DNA from: Oscillospiraceae bacterium
GTDB lineage: Bacteria; Bacillota; Clostridia; Oscillospirales; Acutalibacteraceae
DNA length: 44,878 nt
Direction: 5' to 3'
NCBI GenBank assembly: GCA_015065865.1
Contig: SVPM01000010.1
Coordinates: 1-44,878 of the forward strand
Each line of letters opens with the position of its first letter. Position 1 is the stretch's first letter. Both the position numbers and the translations under genes were made by a program. This document shows positions 31,812 to 41,406 of the stretch, in pieces. Under the pieces are notes generated by a model. That model was not told where the DNA came from and did no database searches. It was given only the letters and a program-made list of their open reading frames with translations.

Positions 31812-32504
31812 GGCGGAGGAAAGCGCGGCGGCTTCTCTCTCAAAATCTTCAAAGCTGGCGGCGGCACTGCCGTCGGCCAGATCCGAGATGGCGCGGATGA
31901 TGGCGCATGGCACGCCGTTGAGCACCGCAACTTGTGCAACAGCGGCGCCTTCCATTTCGGCAGCAGCCGCATTGAAGCGTTCCACTAACGTTTGTTTCAG
32001 AGCGCTGTCGTTCACGAACACGTCCCCCGAAGCGACCACACCGCCCAGACAGCAAAACGACAACCCCTGCTCAGCCTTCACCGTTTCGGCGGCGTGGATA
32101 AAGCGTTCTTCCAGCGTGGGATCCGTTTGCCAAAAACTCGGCAGGCGATCATCACCGCCCAGTGCGGGCATATAGCCGTTTGCATGGCCGAATGCCGTGA
32201 GATCAAAATCGTGCTGTACCGCGGCATCCGCCACGACAAGGTCGCCCACGGATAGGGAGGCGTGCAAACCGCCGGCGATTCCCGTGTTGACGATCGCATC
32301 TACCGCATAACGGTCGATCAAGATCTGTGCACACAACGCGGCGCACACTTTACCGATGCCGCTTTTGACCACCACGACCGATTGATCGCCGATGGTGCCG
32401 TGCACGAAGGTGCACCCTGCGAGGGTGTCCCGCCCGTGTTCTTCCATCGAAGCGATCAACGCCGCTACTTCGGAATCCATTGCGCCGATAATACCAAATT
32501 TCAT
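31782..32504 (-). CDS. mtnN: 5'-methylthioadenosine/S-adenosylhomocysteine nucleosidase
   Basis: 240 residues: MKFGIIGAMDSEVAAL at the start, VVVVKSGIGKVCAALCAQIL, VNTGIAGGL, the substrate loop AAAAEMEGAAVAQVA and RAISDLADGSA (catalytic Asp). It hydrolyses MTA and SAH to adenine plus the thio-sugar. ATG 32504 is the family start. Last gene of the proS-ppi-cys-mtnN operon. Its last nine codons and stop are duplicated 856 bp away beyond the XRE-SLOG pair. Confidence 0.95.
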   Translation of the reverse strand: MKFGIIGAMDSEVAALIASMEEHGRDTLAGCTFVHGTIGDQSVVVVKSGIGKVCAALCAQILIDRYAVDAIVNTGIAGGLHASLSVGDLVVADAAVQHDFDLTAFGHANGYMPALGGDDRLPSFWQTDPTLEERFIHAAETVKAEQGLSFCCLGGVVASGDVFVNDSALKQTLVERFNAAAAEMEGAAVAQVAVLNGVPCAIIRAISDLADGSAAASFEDFEREAAALSSAILLTMLREM

Positions 32505-32515
32505 ATATATACCTC

Positions 32516-33019
32516 TCAACGTCTGCAAATTGGTGGGCGTTTATCCCACAACCGCAAAAAACGATCCATTTCTTGCAGTTCGGCTGTTTGATCTTTCAAA
32601 AACGCCAGCCCCTCGGGCGTGGCGGCCAGCCGCCGCCCGACGGCGCGTACTGCACGCACAAAACGGCGATCCAACCGCACGTTGTCCATCAGTTGCACCA
32701 GCGGACACACGCGATAAGCACGTGGGTCGTACACCGCACGGATGCGCCCGTCGGCGGTTATGATGGGGAATAGGGGGAACAGGCGACAAGAGAGCGGACG
32801 TGCCGCACGGTCACAACAGCCGTTACACACGTATAACTCCCGCTCGTTCTCCCGCATTACGCGGTCGTCACCGTTGAGGTGTGGCGCTTCGTCGGGGAAC
32901 AGCAGCATACCGTCGGTAGTCTCGCCCTTGCAACAGGCGGCACCGCACACCTCGCCGCAATCGGCGGTGAGCGGAGTGAGATCCCCGAGCAGGGCGTAGA
33001 TCTCGTTGTAGTTTACCAT
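32516..33019 (-). CDS. Cysteine-cluster protein of unknown function
   Basis: 167 residues with a metal-binding-like cysteine set: [11 protein letters not shown] near the start, CNGCC and [11 protein letters not shown] in the middle, and VCPL later. This spacing resembles YkgJ-type Fe-S/Zn cluster proteins, but I would not assign that family firmly. It overlaps ppi by 7 nt and precedes mtnN by 11 nt. No membrane segment. Confidence 0.75.
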   Translation of the reverse strand: MVNYNEIYALLGDLTPLTADCGEVCGAACCKGETTDGMLLFPDEAPHLNGDDRVMRENERELYVCNGCCDRAARPLSCRLFPLFPIITADGRIRAVYDPRAYRVCPLVQLMDNVRLDRRFVRAVRAVGRRLAATPEGLAFLKDQTAELQEMDRFLRLWDKRPPICRR

Positions 33020-33606
33020 TCTTTTACGTCAATGGACAAAATGGTGACGGGAGTGAGCGGCTTGTCGCGGCGATCGGTTTCTACCGCGGCAATGGCATCC
33101 ACCACGTCCATACCTTCGAACACTTGGCCGAACACCGTGTGGCGAAAATCCAAATGCGGAGTACCGCCCACTTTCACGTAGTTATCGGTCACCTCGGTCG
33201 GAAATCCGCCGTCGGTCAGTTCACGCATTTGTGCAACCAAGCGGTCGTCCACGTTATCGCACTGCACGATAAAGAACTGGCTTCCGTTGGTGCGGGGGCC
33301 GGCATTGGCCATCGACAGCGCACCGCGGTAGTTACGCAGTTCGAGATCAAATTCGTCTTCAAACGGCACGCCCCAAATGCTCTCGCCGCCGCAACCCGTG
33401 CCGTCGGGGTCACCGCCTTGGATCATAAAATCTTTGATCACACGGTGAAACGTGATGCCGTCATAATAGCCGTTTTTGGCGTGGGTGGTAAAATTCTCCA
33501 CCGTTTTGGGTGCCTTTTCGGGGAACAGGCGAATTGAAATATCGCCCATTGAGGTGTGCATGATCGCCACCGTATCGCCGCTTTGCGGCAAACTCAACTG
33601 ACTCAT
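33013..33606 (-). CDS. Cyclophilin-type peptidyl-prolyl isomerase
   Basis: 197 residues: [40 protein letters not shown] (catalytic Arg in FHRV), [20 protein letters not shown] and [18 protein letters not shown] cytoplasmic proline isomerase; no signal peptide. 15 nt after proS. Confidence 0.94.
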   Translation of the reverse strand: MSQLSLPQSGDTVAIMHTSMGDISIRLFPEKAPKTVENFTTHAKNGYYDGITFHRVIKDFMIQGGDPDGTGCGGESIWGVPFEDEFDLELRNYRGALSMANAGPRTNGSQFFIVQCDNVDDRLVAQMRELTDGGFPTEVTDNYVKVGGTPHLDFRHTVFGQVFEGMDVVDAIAAVETDRRDKPLTPVTILSIDVKEW

Positions 33607-33620
33607 TTACAACGCCCTCC

Positions 33621-35063
33621 TTAGTATGCTTTGCCCCACAGCACCATATGCTTTGCGGGCTTGCCGCAACACACACAGCGGTCGGACAGGGTTTCTTGTT
33701 CGAACGGAATGCAACGCGAGCCGACGGCGGTGACCTCTTTCACCTTGTCCTCGCATTCTTCTTCACCGCACCACATCGCCTTTACAAAACCGTCGCCGTT
33801 TTCTTGGAGTTTTGCCACGATCTCGTCCATCGTGGTGCAGGAGAAGGTGCGGCGTTCACGGTTGGCGAGCGCTTTGTTATAAAGTGCTTCGTGCACTTCT
33901 TTCAACATCTGCGGCACGACCGTTTCCAGATCTTCCAGTTTCACAACCGTCTTTTCGCGGTTATCACGGCGCACCAACACGCACTGACCTGCCTCGATAT
34001 CCTTCGGGCCGATCTCCAAACGAAGCGGCACGCCCTTCATCTCGTATTCCGCAAATTTCCAACCCGCCGAGTTGTCCGAATCGTCCATCTTCACACGGGC
34101 AACGGATGCCAAACGGTCACGCAGTTCTGCCGCTTTTTCGAGCACGCCGGCTTTGTGCTGGGCGATGGGAAGGATCACCAACTGCACGGGCGCCACCGCA
34201 GGGGGAAGAACCAAACCGTTGTCGTCGCCGTGGGTCATAATGATCGCACCGATAAGACGGGTGGTGACACCCCACGAAGTCTGGTGCGGGTTCTGTTGGG
34301 TATTGTTTTTATCGGTAAAGTGAATGTCGAACGCTTTGGCGAATCCGTCGCCGAAATAGTGGGAAGTACCTGCCTGCAACGCTTTGCCGTCGTGCATCAA
34401 CGCTTCAATGGCATAGGTGGCGACCGCACCGGCAAACTTGTCGCTTTCGGTCTTTTTGCCCTTTACCACCGGCATTGCGAGATAGTTTTCGCAGAAATCG
34501 GCGTACACGTTCAGCATCTGTTCGGTCTCGGCGATCGCCTCTTCCGCCGTGGCGTGAATGGTGTGACCCTCCTGCCACAGGAATTCGCGTGAACGCAGGA
34601 ACGGACGTGTAGTACGTTCCCATCTTACCACGCTCACCCACTGGTTATACAGTTTCGGCAGGTCACGCCAAGAATGGATGATGTTGGCATAATGTTCGCA
34701 GAACAACGTTTCGGAGGTGGGGCGCACACACAGGCGCTCTTCCAACGGATCGCTGCCGCCGTGGGTGACCCACGCCACTTCGGGCGCAAAGCCTTCCACG
34801 TGATCCTTTTCCTTTTGAAGCAGACTTTCGGGGATGAACATCGGCATACACACGTTTTCGTGCCCCGTTGCCTTGAACATACCGTCCAGAATACGCTGCA
34901 TATGTTCCCAAATGGCGTAACCGTAAGGACGAATGACCATACAACCCTTGACACTGGTGTACTCGATCAATTCCGCCTTCTTTACCACGTCGGTATACCA
35001 CTGGGCAAAATCTTCCTCCATCGAGGTAATGGCTTCTACCATTTTTTTGTTATCTGCTGCCAT
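33621..35063 (-). CDS. proS: Prolyl-tRNA synthetase (archaeal/eukaryote-like type)
   Basis: 480 residues, the shorter ProRS type without the editing insertion. Class II motifs: [45 protein letters not shown], then [19 protein letters not shown] zinc-binding C-terminal part follows ([19 protein letters not shown]). ATG 35063 follows AAGGAAGG. The leader is ~40 nt, so there is no T-box. Confidence 0.95.
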   Translation of the reverse strand: MAADNKKMVEAITSMEEDFAQWYTDVVKKAELIEYTSVKGCMVIRPYGYAIWEHMQRILDGMFKATGHENVCMPMFIPESLLQKEKDHVEGFAPEVAWVTHGGSDPLEERLCVRPTSETLFCEHYANIIHSWRDLPKLYNQWVSVVRWERTTRPFLRSREFLWQEGHTIHATAEEAIAETEQMLNVYADFCENYLAMPVVKGKKTESDKFAGAVATYAIEALMHDGKALQAGTSHYFGDGFAKAFDIHFTDKNNTQQNPHQTSWGVTTRLIGAIIMTHGDDNGLVLPPAVAPVQLVILPIAQHKAGVLEKAAELRDRLASVARVKMDDSDNSAGWKFAEYEMKGVPLRLEIGPKDIEAGQCVLVRRDNREKTVVKLEDLETVVPQMLKEVHEALYNKALANRERRTFSCTTMDEIVAKLQENGDGFVKAMWCGEEECEDKVKEVTAVGSRCIPFEQETLSDRCVCCGKPAKHMVLWGKAY

Positions 35064-35103
35064 AGTTTTGATCCTTCCTTTTGAAGAAAAATATACAGTA
35101 CAC

Positions 35104-35132
35104 ATTATACTAAACTATTTTCGCATTTTCAA
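35104..35132 (-). promoter_or_regulatory. Sigma-A promoter of the proS operon
   Basis: Minus strand: TTGAAA (35127-35132), 17-nt spacer, consensus TATAAT (35104-35109). Confidence 0.85.
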
Positions 35133-35159
35133 CCATGAATTTCAGAAAAATGAAAGATA

Positions 35160-35188
35160 TTGACACAAAAAAGCAGGTATGATACCAT
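35160..35188 (+). promoter_or_regulatory. Sigma-A promoter of the 35.2-kb membrane protein gene
   Basis: Consensus TTGACA (35160-35165), 17-nt spacer, TACCAT (35183-35188). Confidence 0.6.
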
Positions 35189-35207
35189 AAAAGCGGGGGT
35201 GAGCGCG

Positions 35208-36407
35208 TTGTTGAAACGTATTTGGCGATATACCGAACGCTTTTTGTCCGTATGGGTATGCCACGTGATCGCGGCACAAGTGCTGTATTGGCGACCGAGC
35301 CGCACCCCGCTTGGGGACAGTATGTTTGCCGATACCCTGTTTGCCGACGGGGTGATGGCGGTGGTGTGCCTTTTGGCACTGGCGGTGCTTGCCTATCAAT
35401 TTAACAAGATATCCGCGTTATACGATGATGAAATGCGTGAGCGGTTATATGCCGACGGTGTGCGGCAACACAGCCGAAAAGAGCGGATTCGGTTTCTTCT
35501 TTCACAGCGGCGCTTGTGGGTCGAGAGCATTGCGCTTGCCGCGGTGTACCTGTTTTTACCGCTGGAACATACGTGGTCGGTGTTGGGTGACTTTGTGCTC
35601 GGCGGGACTATCACGGTTTCCCGCAAACTGTATCTGCTGTTACCGCTGGCGGCGGTGTGCCTTGTGCTCGGTGTCGCGGCACGGATAGATGCGATGGAGC
35701 GTTGGTATTGGCACGAACGCGGTGAGCAGAAACTGTACGACACCAAGAAGAAACACAAAAACCCTTCGGAACGCGCCTTTGACGGCGCAGTGATCGCCGC
35801 CACCTTTTCCGTGTTGATAACGGCGGGGATCGCAGGTATTGTGATTCCTGCGTTGGTCGGCTACCTTCCCGCTTTGCTCGTGCTGTTCACTTCGCGGGCG
35901 GCGCTGTGGGTGTTGGGGTCGTTCATCTTGTGGCGTGTGTTGCGCGCGTTGCGCCGCCTGCACCGTCGCCGCCGATTCCTAAAACGGCTGTACGCCTTGT
36001 GCTCCGAAAAAGGGTATGCGGTGGAAGGGGCGGTGCGCCCGTACCGCTCGCTGTTTGCACTTTACGATGGGGAGAATCTGCGTTTAAACGCCAACGGGCG
36101 GGTGTATTCGGTGAAATTCCTTTCGGGGAAGAGTCGCCGCAAACCGCTTGTTCTGCACGAGGACGGAGTGTGCGAGTTTTTGACCGTCGTGCGGTTCGCC
36201 CGTGCGGAGGTCACGCGCTTGAGTCGGGCGTATGAATTCGCTTGGGAGTCGGAAGGATATAAGGTGCTGTTACTCGATCCCGTACCGTACAAGGTGATGA
36301 ATGTCCGCGGAGAAGAGCTGGACAACGGCAGTGTGGTGGGAGAGTATAAGATATTTACCGGCACCGCCTTTTTGAACGCATTGGAACGCGCGTGTGTGGA
36401 GCGATAA
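35208..36407 (+). CDS. Multi-pass membrane protein of unknown function
   Basis: 399 residues. About five hydrophobic segments (near residues 15-35, 50-68, 100-120, 135-155, 205-260) alternate with strongly basic stretches (RRLHRRRRFLKRL). A C-terminal soluble domain (~275-399: YSVKFLSGKSRRKPLVLHED, FAWESEGYKVLLLDPVPYKV) looks beta-rich. I recognise no family. TTG 35208 is chosen because GGGGGTG (35194-35200) is 7 nt upstream and the upstream in-frame codons overlap the promoter. Confidence 0.7.
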   Translation: MLKRIWRYTERFLSVWVCHVIAAQVLYWRPSRTPLGDSMFADTLFADGVMAVVCLLALAVLAYQFNKISALYDDEMRERLYADGVRQHSRKERIRFLLSQRRLWVESIALAAVYLFLPLEHTWSVLGDFVLGGTITVSRKLYLLLPLAAVCLVLGVAARIDAMERWYWHERGEQKLYDTKKKHKNPSERAFDGAVIAATFSVLITAGIAGIVIPALVGYLPALLVLFTSRAALWVLGSFILWRVLRALRRLHRRRRFLKRLYALCSEKGYAVEGAVRPYRSLFALYDGENLRLNANGRVYSVKFLSGKSRRKPLVLHEDGVCEFLTVVRFARAEVTRLSRAYEFAWESEGYKVLLLDPVPYKVMNVRGEELDNGSVVGEYKIFTGTAFLNALERACVER

Positions 36408-36408
36408 G

Positions 36409-36441
36409 AAAAAAGCCATTCCTCAAAGAGGAACGGCTTTT
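36409..36441. terminator. Bidirectional terminator between convergent genes
   Basis: AAAAAGCC.TTCCTC pairs with GAGGAA.GGCTTTTT (one internal mismatch); T6 on the plus strand. It overlaps the ATPase stop codon. Confidence 0.85.
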
Positions 36442-39074
36442 TTCGTTTCTTCTATCGGCAACTCCTCATCCTGCCGTACCTGTCCGCACAGCTTACGTAT
36501 CGCATCGGCAGGAATAACGGTGGCGGCCAGTCCCAGCACGCGCAACAATTCGGTAAAGGTGAGCGGTGCGGTGCGGAACAACGTACCGCCGAAATAGAGA
36601 AGCAGTAACTGAACGATCGCAACGGCCGCCATTATGCCGAAAAACAGCGGGTTTTGCCGCAGATTGGCGAACGGATTGGAACGCGAGGTACGCGCGTTGA
36701 AACTGTTGCAGATACCGCTGAATATAAACAGCGCAAAAAAGGCGCTCATACGAAACAAGGGGTCTGTTTCATACCGAAACAGCGCTTTTACCGGCTCCCA
36801 TTTCAAGAACAGCACACACAAAAGCAAGGTGTATCCGCCGCTGAACAAGATCTGTCGTATCATCTCGCCGTTCAACACCGATTCGGTGCGCGGTATCGGC
36901 GTTTCTTCCATATACTCGAGAAGCGGCGGTTCACCCGCAAACGCAAGGCCTGCCAAGGTGTCCATGATCAGGTTGATCCACAGCATTTGAATGACCGTTA
37001 CAGGGGTGTCCACGCCGATAAACGGGCCGATGACCGAAATGCCCGCGGCACACAGATTCATGGTCAGCTGAAACACGATAAATTTGCGGATACTTTTAAA
37101 AATGGTGCGTCCGTAAAGTACCGCACGGGCAATAGAAGCAAAATTGTTATCCAAAATCACGATATCGCCCGCTTCTTTTGCCACTTCGGTACCGCCCCCC
37201 ATGGCAAACCCTACGTCTGCAGTTTTCAAGGCGGGCGCATCGTTCACGCCGTCTCCCGTCATACCGACCACCATACCGCACCTTCGTGCCGCGCGTACCA
37301 AACGGCTTTTGTCGGCGGGTAATGCCCGTGCCACCACGCGCAACAGGGGCAGACGGCGGGTGAGTTCTTCGTCGCTCAAGCGGGCGAGTTCGTCACCCGT
37401 GATCACACTGCGAGAAACGGCAGGGTCATAATCCGCCAAGATACCCGATCGACGGGCAACGGCCACCGCCGTTTCGCGGTTATCACCGGTGATCATCACG
37501 GTCTGTATGCCGGCACCGCGCACTTGCCGCACCGCTTCGGGCACGGCGGCACGCACGCCGTCGGCGATCACGGCTATACCGACGAGAGTGAGATCCGAAA
37601 AGGCGTCGTTTAAAAGCGGTGCCGTGCTCGTTGCCAGTGCCAGCACACGTGCCCCGTCGGCGGTTACTTGTTGTAAACGGCGATACAAGGCGTGTTGTGA
37701 GGTGAACGGATAGAGCTCGCCGTTTGCCGCATAATACTGCGTGCAGGCCGAAAGCAATTTTTCGGGGGCACCTTTTATGAGGGTTAGCGACGGCGAGATA
37801 AGACGTACCGCCGACCATTTGCGTGTGCTGTCGAACGGGATACGATTCGCCACCGCCGCAGAGATCGCCGCAGGCAACGCCCAATCGGTTAGCGCACGGT
37901 CGGTCGCGTTACCGCCTACCGCGTGTCCGTCCACCGGTGTGCATTCACTGCCCGCAAGACAAGAAAGGGCCACGTGTTTCCACAGCGGCATGGTTTTTAA
38001 GGCCTCTGCGGTGTGCGTTTCACCGTTACCGCAAAGGAAATCGGTCACGCACAGCCGTCCTTCGGTGAGCGTTCCCGTTTTGTCGGTAAACAATATATTC
38101 AAACTGCCTGCCGTTTCAATTCCCACGGGACGGCGTACCAACACTTGATCGCGCAGCATGCGGCGCATATTGGCGGAAAGCACCACCGTGATCATCATCG
38201 GCAACCCTTCCGGCACGGCCACCACCACGATAGAAACGGCCAGTGTGATCGCGTGGAGCAGATTGCCAACCAATACGGTAGGGGTGGTGAATGCCGCTGT
38301 TATAGCAGAGGCGGAAAACCCGTTTTGGATCACGAAGGCATGAAACAGGTCGGCGAGTGCCACCAACACAGCCGCCGCATACCCCAAACGGCTGATGGTG
38401 GCGGCCAGTCCGCCCAACCGCGTTTTCAGCGGACTTTCAGGTGAGGCTTCGTGCAACGAGCCGGCTACACCGCCGTACAGCGTAGCATTTCCTACGCGGC
38501 TCACGAGCAGCGTGCCGTTTCCCGCGCAGACCACACTGCCGCGAAACAGATCCCCCGCTGCCGTGAGGTCGTTCGTGAAGGCGGCGGCGGCACTCTTTTT
38601 TACTTCGCGACCTTCGCCGTTCAGCGCCGCTTGTTCGACCGAAAGTGCACCTTCGCACAACACGCCGTCGGCGGGTATGCGTTCGCCCGCCTGTAACAGC
38701 ACCGCGTCACCCACCACGATCTCGCCGATGGGAAGTATCGTTACCTTGCCGTCCCGTATCACCCGACAGGATATCCGAGCACTTTCTTCCTGCAGGCGTG
38801 CAAAAGCGGTTTCACTGCCGTATTCCGACAGCGCGGAAACAAAGGTAGAGAGAAAAATAGCCAGCGCAATTCCCGCTGACTCATACCAATCAAATCGATG
38901 AAAGAAAAACAGCACGTTTACCGCCAAAGCCGCAAGCAATACTTTGATGATCGGATCACCGAAACCGCTGATGAATTGACGCCAAAAACTGTTTTGTCCA
39001 CGTCCCGTCAATTCGTTGCTCCCGTGCTCGGCACGGGATGCCGCCGCTTGGGTCGTTGTCAGTCCTCTCGTCAC
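36423..39074 (-). CDS. P-type Ca2+-transporting ATPase (PMCA-like, IIB)
   Basis: 883 residues: cation N-domain, M1-M2, actuator domain, PEGLPM in M4, phosphorylation site DKTGTLTEG (~330), nucleotide domain (KGAPEKL), TGDGVNDAPALK hinge (~608), then the M5-M10 region (MLWINLIMDTLAGLAFA). It exports Ca2+ at the cost of ATP. The actuator loop usually written TGES is NGEG here (~150), keeping the glutamate. GTG 39074 is 7-8 nt from GAGGAGG; ATG 39080 abuts it. Confidence 0.92.
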   Translation of the reverse strand: MTRGLTTTQAAASRAEHGSNELTGRGQNSFWRQFISGFGDPIIKVLLAALAVNVLFFFHRFDWYESAGIALAIFLSTFVSALSEYGSETAFARLQEESARISCRVIRDGKVTILPIGEIVVGDAVLLQAGERIPADGVLCEGALSVEQAALNGEGREVKKSAAAAFTNDLTAAGDLFRGSVVCAGNGTLLVSRVGNATLYGGVAGSLHEASPESPLKTRLGGLAATISRLGYAAAVLVALADLFHAFVIQNGFSASAITAAFTTPTVLVGNLLHAITLAVSIVVVAVPEGLPMMITVVLSANMRRMLRDQVLVRRPVGIETAGSLNILFTDKTGTLTEGRLCVTDFLCGNGETHTAEALKTMPLWKHVALSCLAGSECTPVDGHAVGGNATDRALTDWALPAAISAAVANRIPFDSTRKWSAVRLISPSLTLIKGAPEKLLSACTQYYAANGELYPFTSQHALYRRLQQVTADGARVLALATSTAPLLNDAFSDLTLVGIAVIADGVRAAVPEAVRQVRGAGIQTVMITGDNRETAVAVARRSGILADYDPAVSRSVITGDELARLSDEELTRRLPLLRVVARALPADKSRLVRAARRCGMVVGMTGDGVNDAPALKTADVGFAMGGGTEVAKEAGDIVILDNNFASIARAVLYGRTIFKSIRKFIVFQLTMNLCAAGISVIGPFIGVDTPVTVIQMLWINLIMDTLAGLAFAGEPPLLEYMEETPIPRTESVLNGEMIRQILFSGGYTLLLCVLFLKWEPVKALFRYETDPLFRMSAFFALFIFSGICNSFNARTSRSNPFANLRQNPLFFGIMAAVAIVQLLLLYFGGTLFRTAPLTFTELLRVLGLAATVIPADAIRKLCGQVRQDEELPIEETKKAVPL

Positions 39075-39119
39075 GCACATCCCTCCTCTGCGGTATATAT
39101 ATGTGCAGAGGAGGGGGAA

Positions 39120-39374
39120 TTATACTAAGCACAGTGCCGCGACCTGTAACACGAAAATGAGCGGAATACCCAGCATAAACTTTGCTTTTTTTGTTTTATG
39201 GCGCACGATCTGCATAGTCAAAAACATGGCGACACTGCCGCCGAGTGCCGCAACCGTCAAAAGGATACGCTCGGGTACACGCCGCATTTTGCGACGGGCC
39301 GCGTATTTATCTTTTACCGTCAACAGGACGGCGATCACACTTATTAAAATGATCCAGATGTAAAGATGTTGCAC
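39120..39374 (-). CDS. DUF1294 membrane protein
   Basis: 84 residues, three hydrophobic segments (LYIWIILISVIAVLLTV; ILLTVAALGGSVAMFLTMQI; FMLGIPLIFVLQVAALCLV) with the conserved RHKTKKAKF between the last two, which is diagnostic of DUF1294. GTG 39374 has GGAG 8 nt upstream; longer upstream in-frame sequence lacks the family. The function is unknown. Confidence 0.82.
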   Translation of the reverse strand: MQHLYIWIILISVIAVLLTVKDKYAARRKMRRVPERILLTVAALGGSVAMFLTMQIVRHKTKKAKFMLGIPLIFVLQVAALCLV

Positions 39375-39485
39375 GTTATCACTCCGTTCGATGAAAGTAT
39401 ACAACATAAATTTCACCTTGACAAGGGGGATATTCTGTGCCGAACGATATACAATAAGCCATGTGAAAGAAAGGGGCGTTTGGCA

Positions 39486-40157
39486 TTGAAAAAATATATA
39501 TGGTTGTTTTCGCTGACAACGATACTGTCGCTTTCGTTGATCTTTGGGTTGCGCGGCGTGCGCGAACCGGTGGTGACGGTATCTGTACAGGCACTGGAAA
39601 AACAGACGGTGACGGGTGTCGTATCGTGCACGGGTCGCGTGGAGGAAGCGGGTCGCGAGGTGCTGGCGGCTTCGACCGGCGGGACGGTGCAGGTGCGCGC
39701 GGCGGTACCGGAAAATCGTTTGAGATCGGTGGCGGTGGGGCAACGGGTGACGGTGAGCGGCACGGCCTTTTCGGCTGAACGGTACGGCGGCACGGTACTC
39801 TCAATTGCAGACAAAGCATACACCACGCCTACCGGTGCCACCGTGTTGGATGCTATCGTGGCTTTGGATGCGACCGATACGTCGCTCAAATGCGGTCTTA
39901 CCGCCAAGGTGGACATCTGTGTGAGTGAGCAGGTGGGCATTGTGATACCCTACAGCAGTTTGTGTGCGGACGAAGACGGCGGAGAATATGTGTACGTGGT
40001 AAAAGACGGCCGCGCTGTGCGGCGTGACGTGACGGTTGGTGAAGAACTCCGTGACGGGGTCCTTGTTACGGCGGGAGTCGCGGCGGGTGAGCAGTTGATC
40101 CTTCAGCCGGAAGACGTACCGTGTGACGGCGCACGCATACAGGAGGCGGCGGAATGA
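39486..40157 (+). CDS. Periplasmic adaptor-like (HlyD/MacA-type) subunit
   Basis: 223 residues. One N-terminal TM (IWLFSLTTILSLSLIFGL) then VTGVVSCTGRVEEAGREVLA, a beta-barrel part, and the membrane-proximal AVRRDVTVGEELRDGVLVTA. The alpha-helical hairpin of full MacA adaptors is missing, as usual in Gram-positive forms. TTG 39486 is 9 nt from AAAGGGG. Overlaps the permease gene by 4 nt. Confidence 0.85.
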   Translation: MKKYIWLFSLTTILSLSLIFGLRGVREPVVTVSVQALEKQTVTGVVSCTGRVEEAGREVLAASTGGTVQVRAAVPENRLRSVAVGQRVTVSGTAFSAERYGGTVLSIADKAYTTPTGATVLDAIVALDATDTSLKCGLTAKVDICVSEQVGIVIPYSSLCADEDGGEYVYVVKDGRAVRRDVTVGEELRDGVLVTAGVAAGEQLILQPEDVPCDGARIQEAAE

Positions 40158-41338
40158 AAGAGATCTTTCACGGGGCTTGTCGGCATATGGTGCGCCGTTT
40201 TGCCCGTACCGCTCTGACAGTGGGGGGGATCGCGGTCGGCGTGCTGATGGTGACACTCGTATATATCATCGGGCAAGCGGGCACCCAAACGGTGGGGCGT
40301 GAACTTGAGAATATGGGGTTGCAGGGGGTGTCGGTCGCCGCCGTTTCCGATGAGGCAGTACTCACGGCCGAAGAACTCCAAACGGTGCGTGCGGTAGCAG
40401 GGGTATCCGAAGCGATGCCGCTTGCGGTGGCGAGCGGCAGAGGTATGCTCGGGCGCCATTCTTTTACCGCTTACGTGGGCGGTATCGATGCAGGTGCCGA
40501 TCAAGTTATCGCATTGGAAGCGGCACACGGACGCTTGTTGCGCGCGGGAGATATCCGTGCCGCTTCGGCGGTATGCGTGGTGGACGAGGCGGTGGCGTTG
40601 GAAGCATACGGCCGCACCAACGCGGTGGGAAAAACGCTTACGCTCACACTGGACGGCACACCGATGGAACTGACCGTGGTGGGTGTAGCCAAAGCAGGCA
40701 GCAGTCTGCTGCAAAGTGTCAGCGGGATGATCGCGGGATTGGTGTATCTGCCGTATACCACCTTGCAGGCGGCGAGCGGGCGAGAGGTGTTCGACCAGAT
40801 CGCCGTGAAAGTGGCAAAGGAAACGGAAACCGATGCGGTACGCGAGCGGGTGGTGGCGGCCTTGGACAGAGAAAGCGGCACCCAAGGGGCGTATACCGCG
40901 GAAAATTTAGCCGCTCAACGTGAACGGCTCGGCCGATTGATGGATATTGTCGGGTTGATACTCACCGCTGTTTCGGCGGTCTCACTGGTGGTGGCGGGTA
41001 TGGGCATGCTCACGTCTATGCTTACAGCCGTCAACGAGCGGGTGCGTGAGATCGGTATTAAGCAAGCGCTCGGCGCAGGGGGAAGACGTATCCTGACGGA
41101 ATTTTTGGCGGAATCGTTACTGCTTGCGGCCGTCGGCGGAGCGGTAGGCATGGTGGGCGGCGCCTTGGCGGGGACGGTGGGGCTTCGCTTGTTCGGTATC
41201 ACGGCAAGTCTGCCGTGGACCCGTCTGTTGCCGATTTGGCTGGGAACGGTCTCGCTCGGCGGTTTGTTTGGGTGGTATCCCGCCCGTAAGGCCGCTCGAC
41301 TGCATCCTGTGGAGGCCTTGCGACAGGAAGTAGGTTAA
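40154..41338 (+). CDS. MacB/FtsX-type ABC transporter permease
   Basis: 394 residues: N-terminal TM (TALTVGGIAVGVLMVTLVYI), a ~200-residue extracytoplasmic MacB-PCD domain, then three TM segments of the FtsX domain with MLTSMLTAVNERVREIGIKQ and ALGAGGRRILTEFLAESLLL. Expected to export a peptide or lipid-like molecule or to transmit a signal. The matching ABC ATPase gene, usually adjacent, is absent on both sides. Confidence 0.9.
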   Translation: MKEIFHGACRHMVRRFARTALTVGGIAVGVLMVTLVYIIGQAGTQTVGRELENMGLQGVSVAAVSDEAVLTAEELQTVRAVAGVSEAMPLAVASGRGMLGRHSFTAYVGGIDAGADQVIALEAAHGRLLRAGDIRAASAVCVVDEAVALEAYGRTNAVGKTLTLTLDGTPMELTVVGVAKAGSSLLQSVSGMIAGLVYLPYTTLQAASGREVFDQIAVKVAKETETDAVRERVVAALDRESGTQGAYTAENLAAQRERLGRLMDIVGLILTAVSAVSLVVAGMGMLTSMLTAVNERVREIGIKQALGAGGRRILTEFLAESLLLAAVGGAVGMVGGALAGTVGLRLFGITASLPWTRLLPIWLGTVSLGGLFGWYPARKAARLHPVEALRQEVG

Positions 41339-41346
41339 AAAAATAC

Positions 41347-41375
41347 TTGCAATTTTCAAAAAATATCAGTATACT
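41347..41375 (+). promoter_or_regulatory. Sigma-A promoter of rubrerythrin
   Basis: TTGCAA (41347-41352), 17-nt spacer, TATACT (41370-41375). The -10 is embedded in the palindrome CAGTATACTG (41367-41376). Confidence 0.8.
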
Positions 41376-41406
41376 GAAATTACCATAAATTAGGAGGTAT
41401 ATACAA

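Noticed and set aside
33648-34592. A 314-codon plus-strand open frame opposite proS
   Set aside because: Antisense of an intact prolyl-tRNA synthetase, no ribosome binding site.
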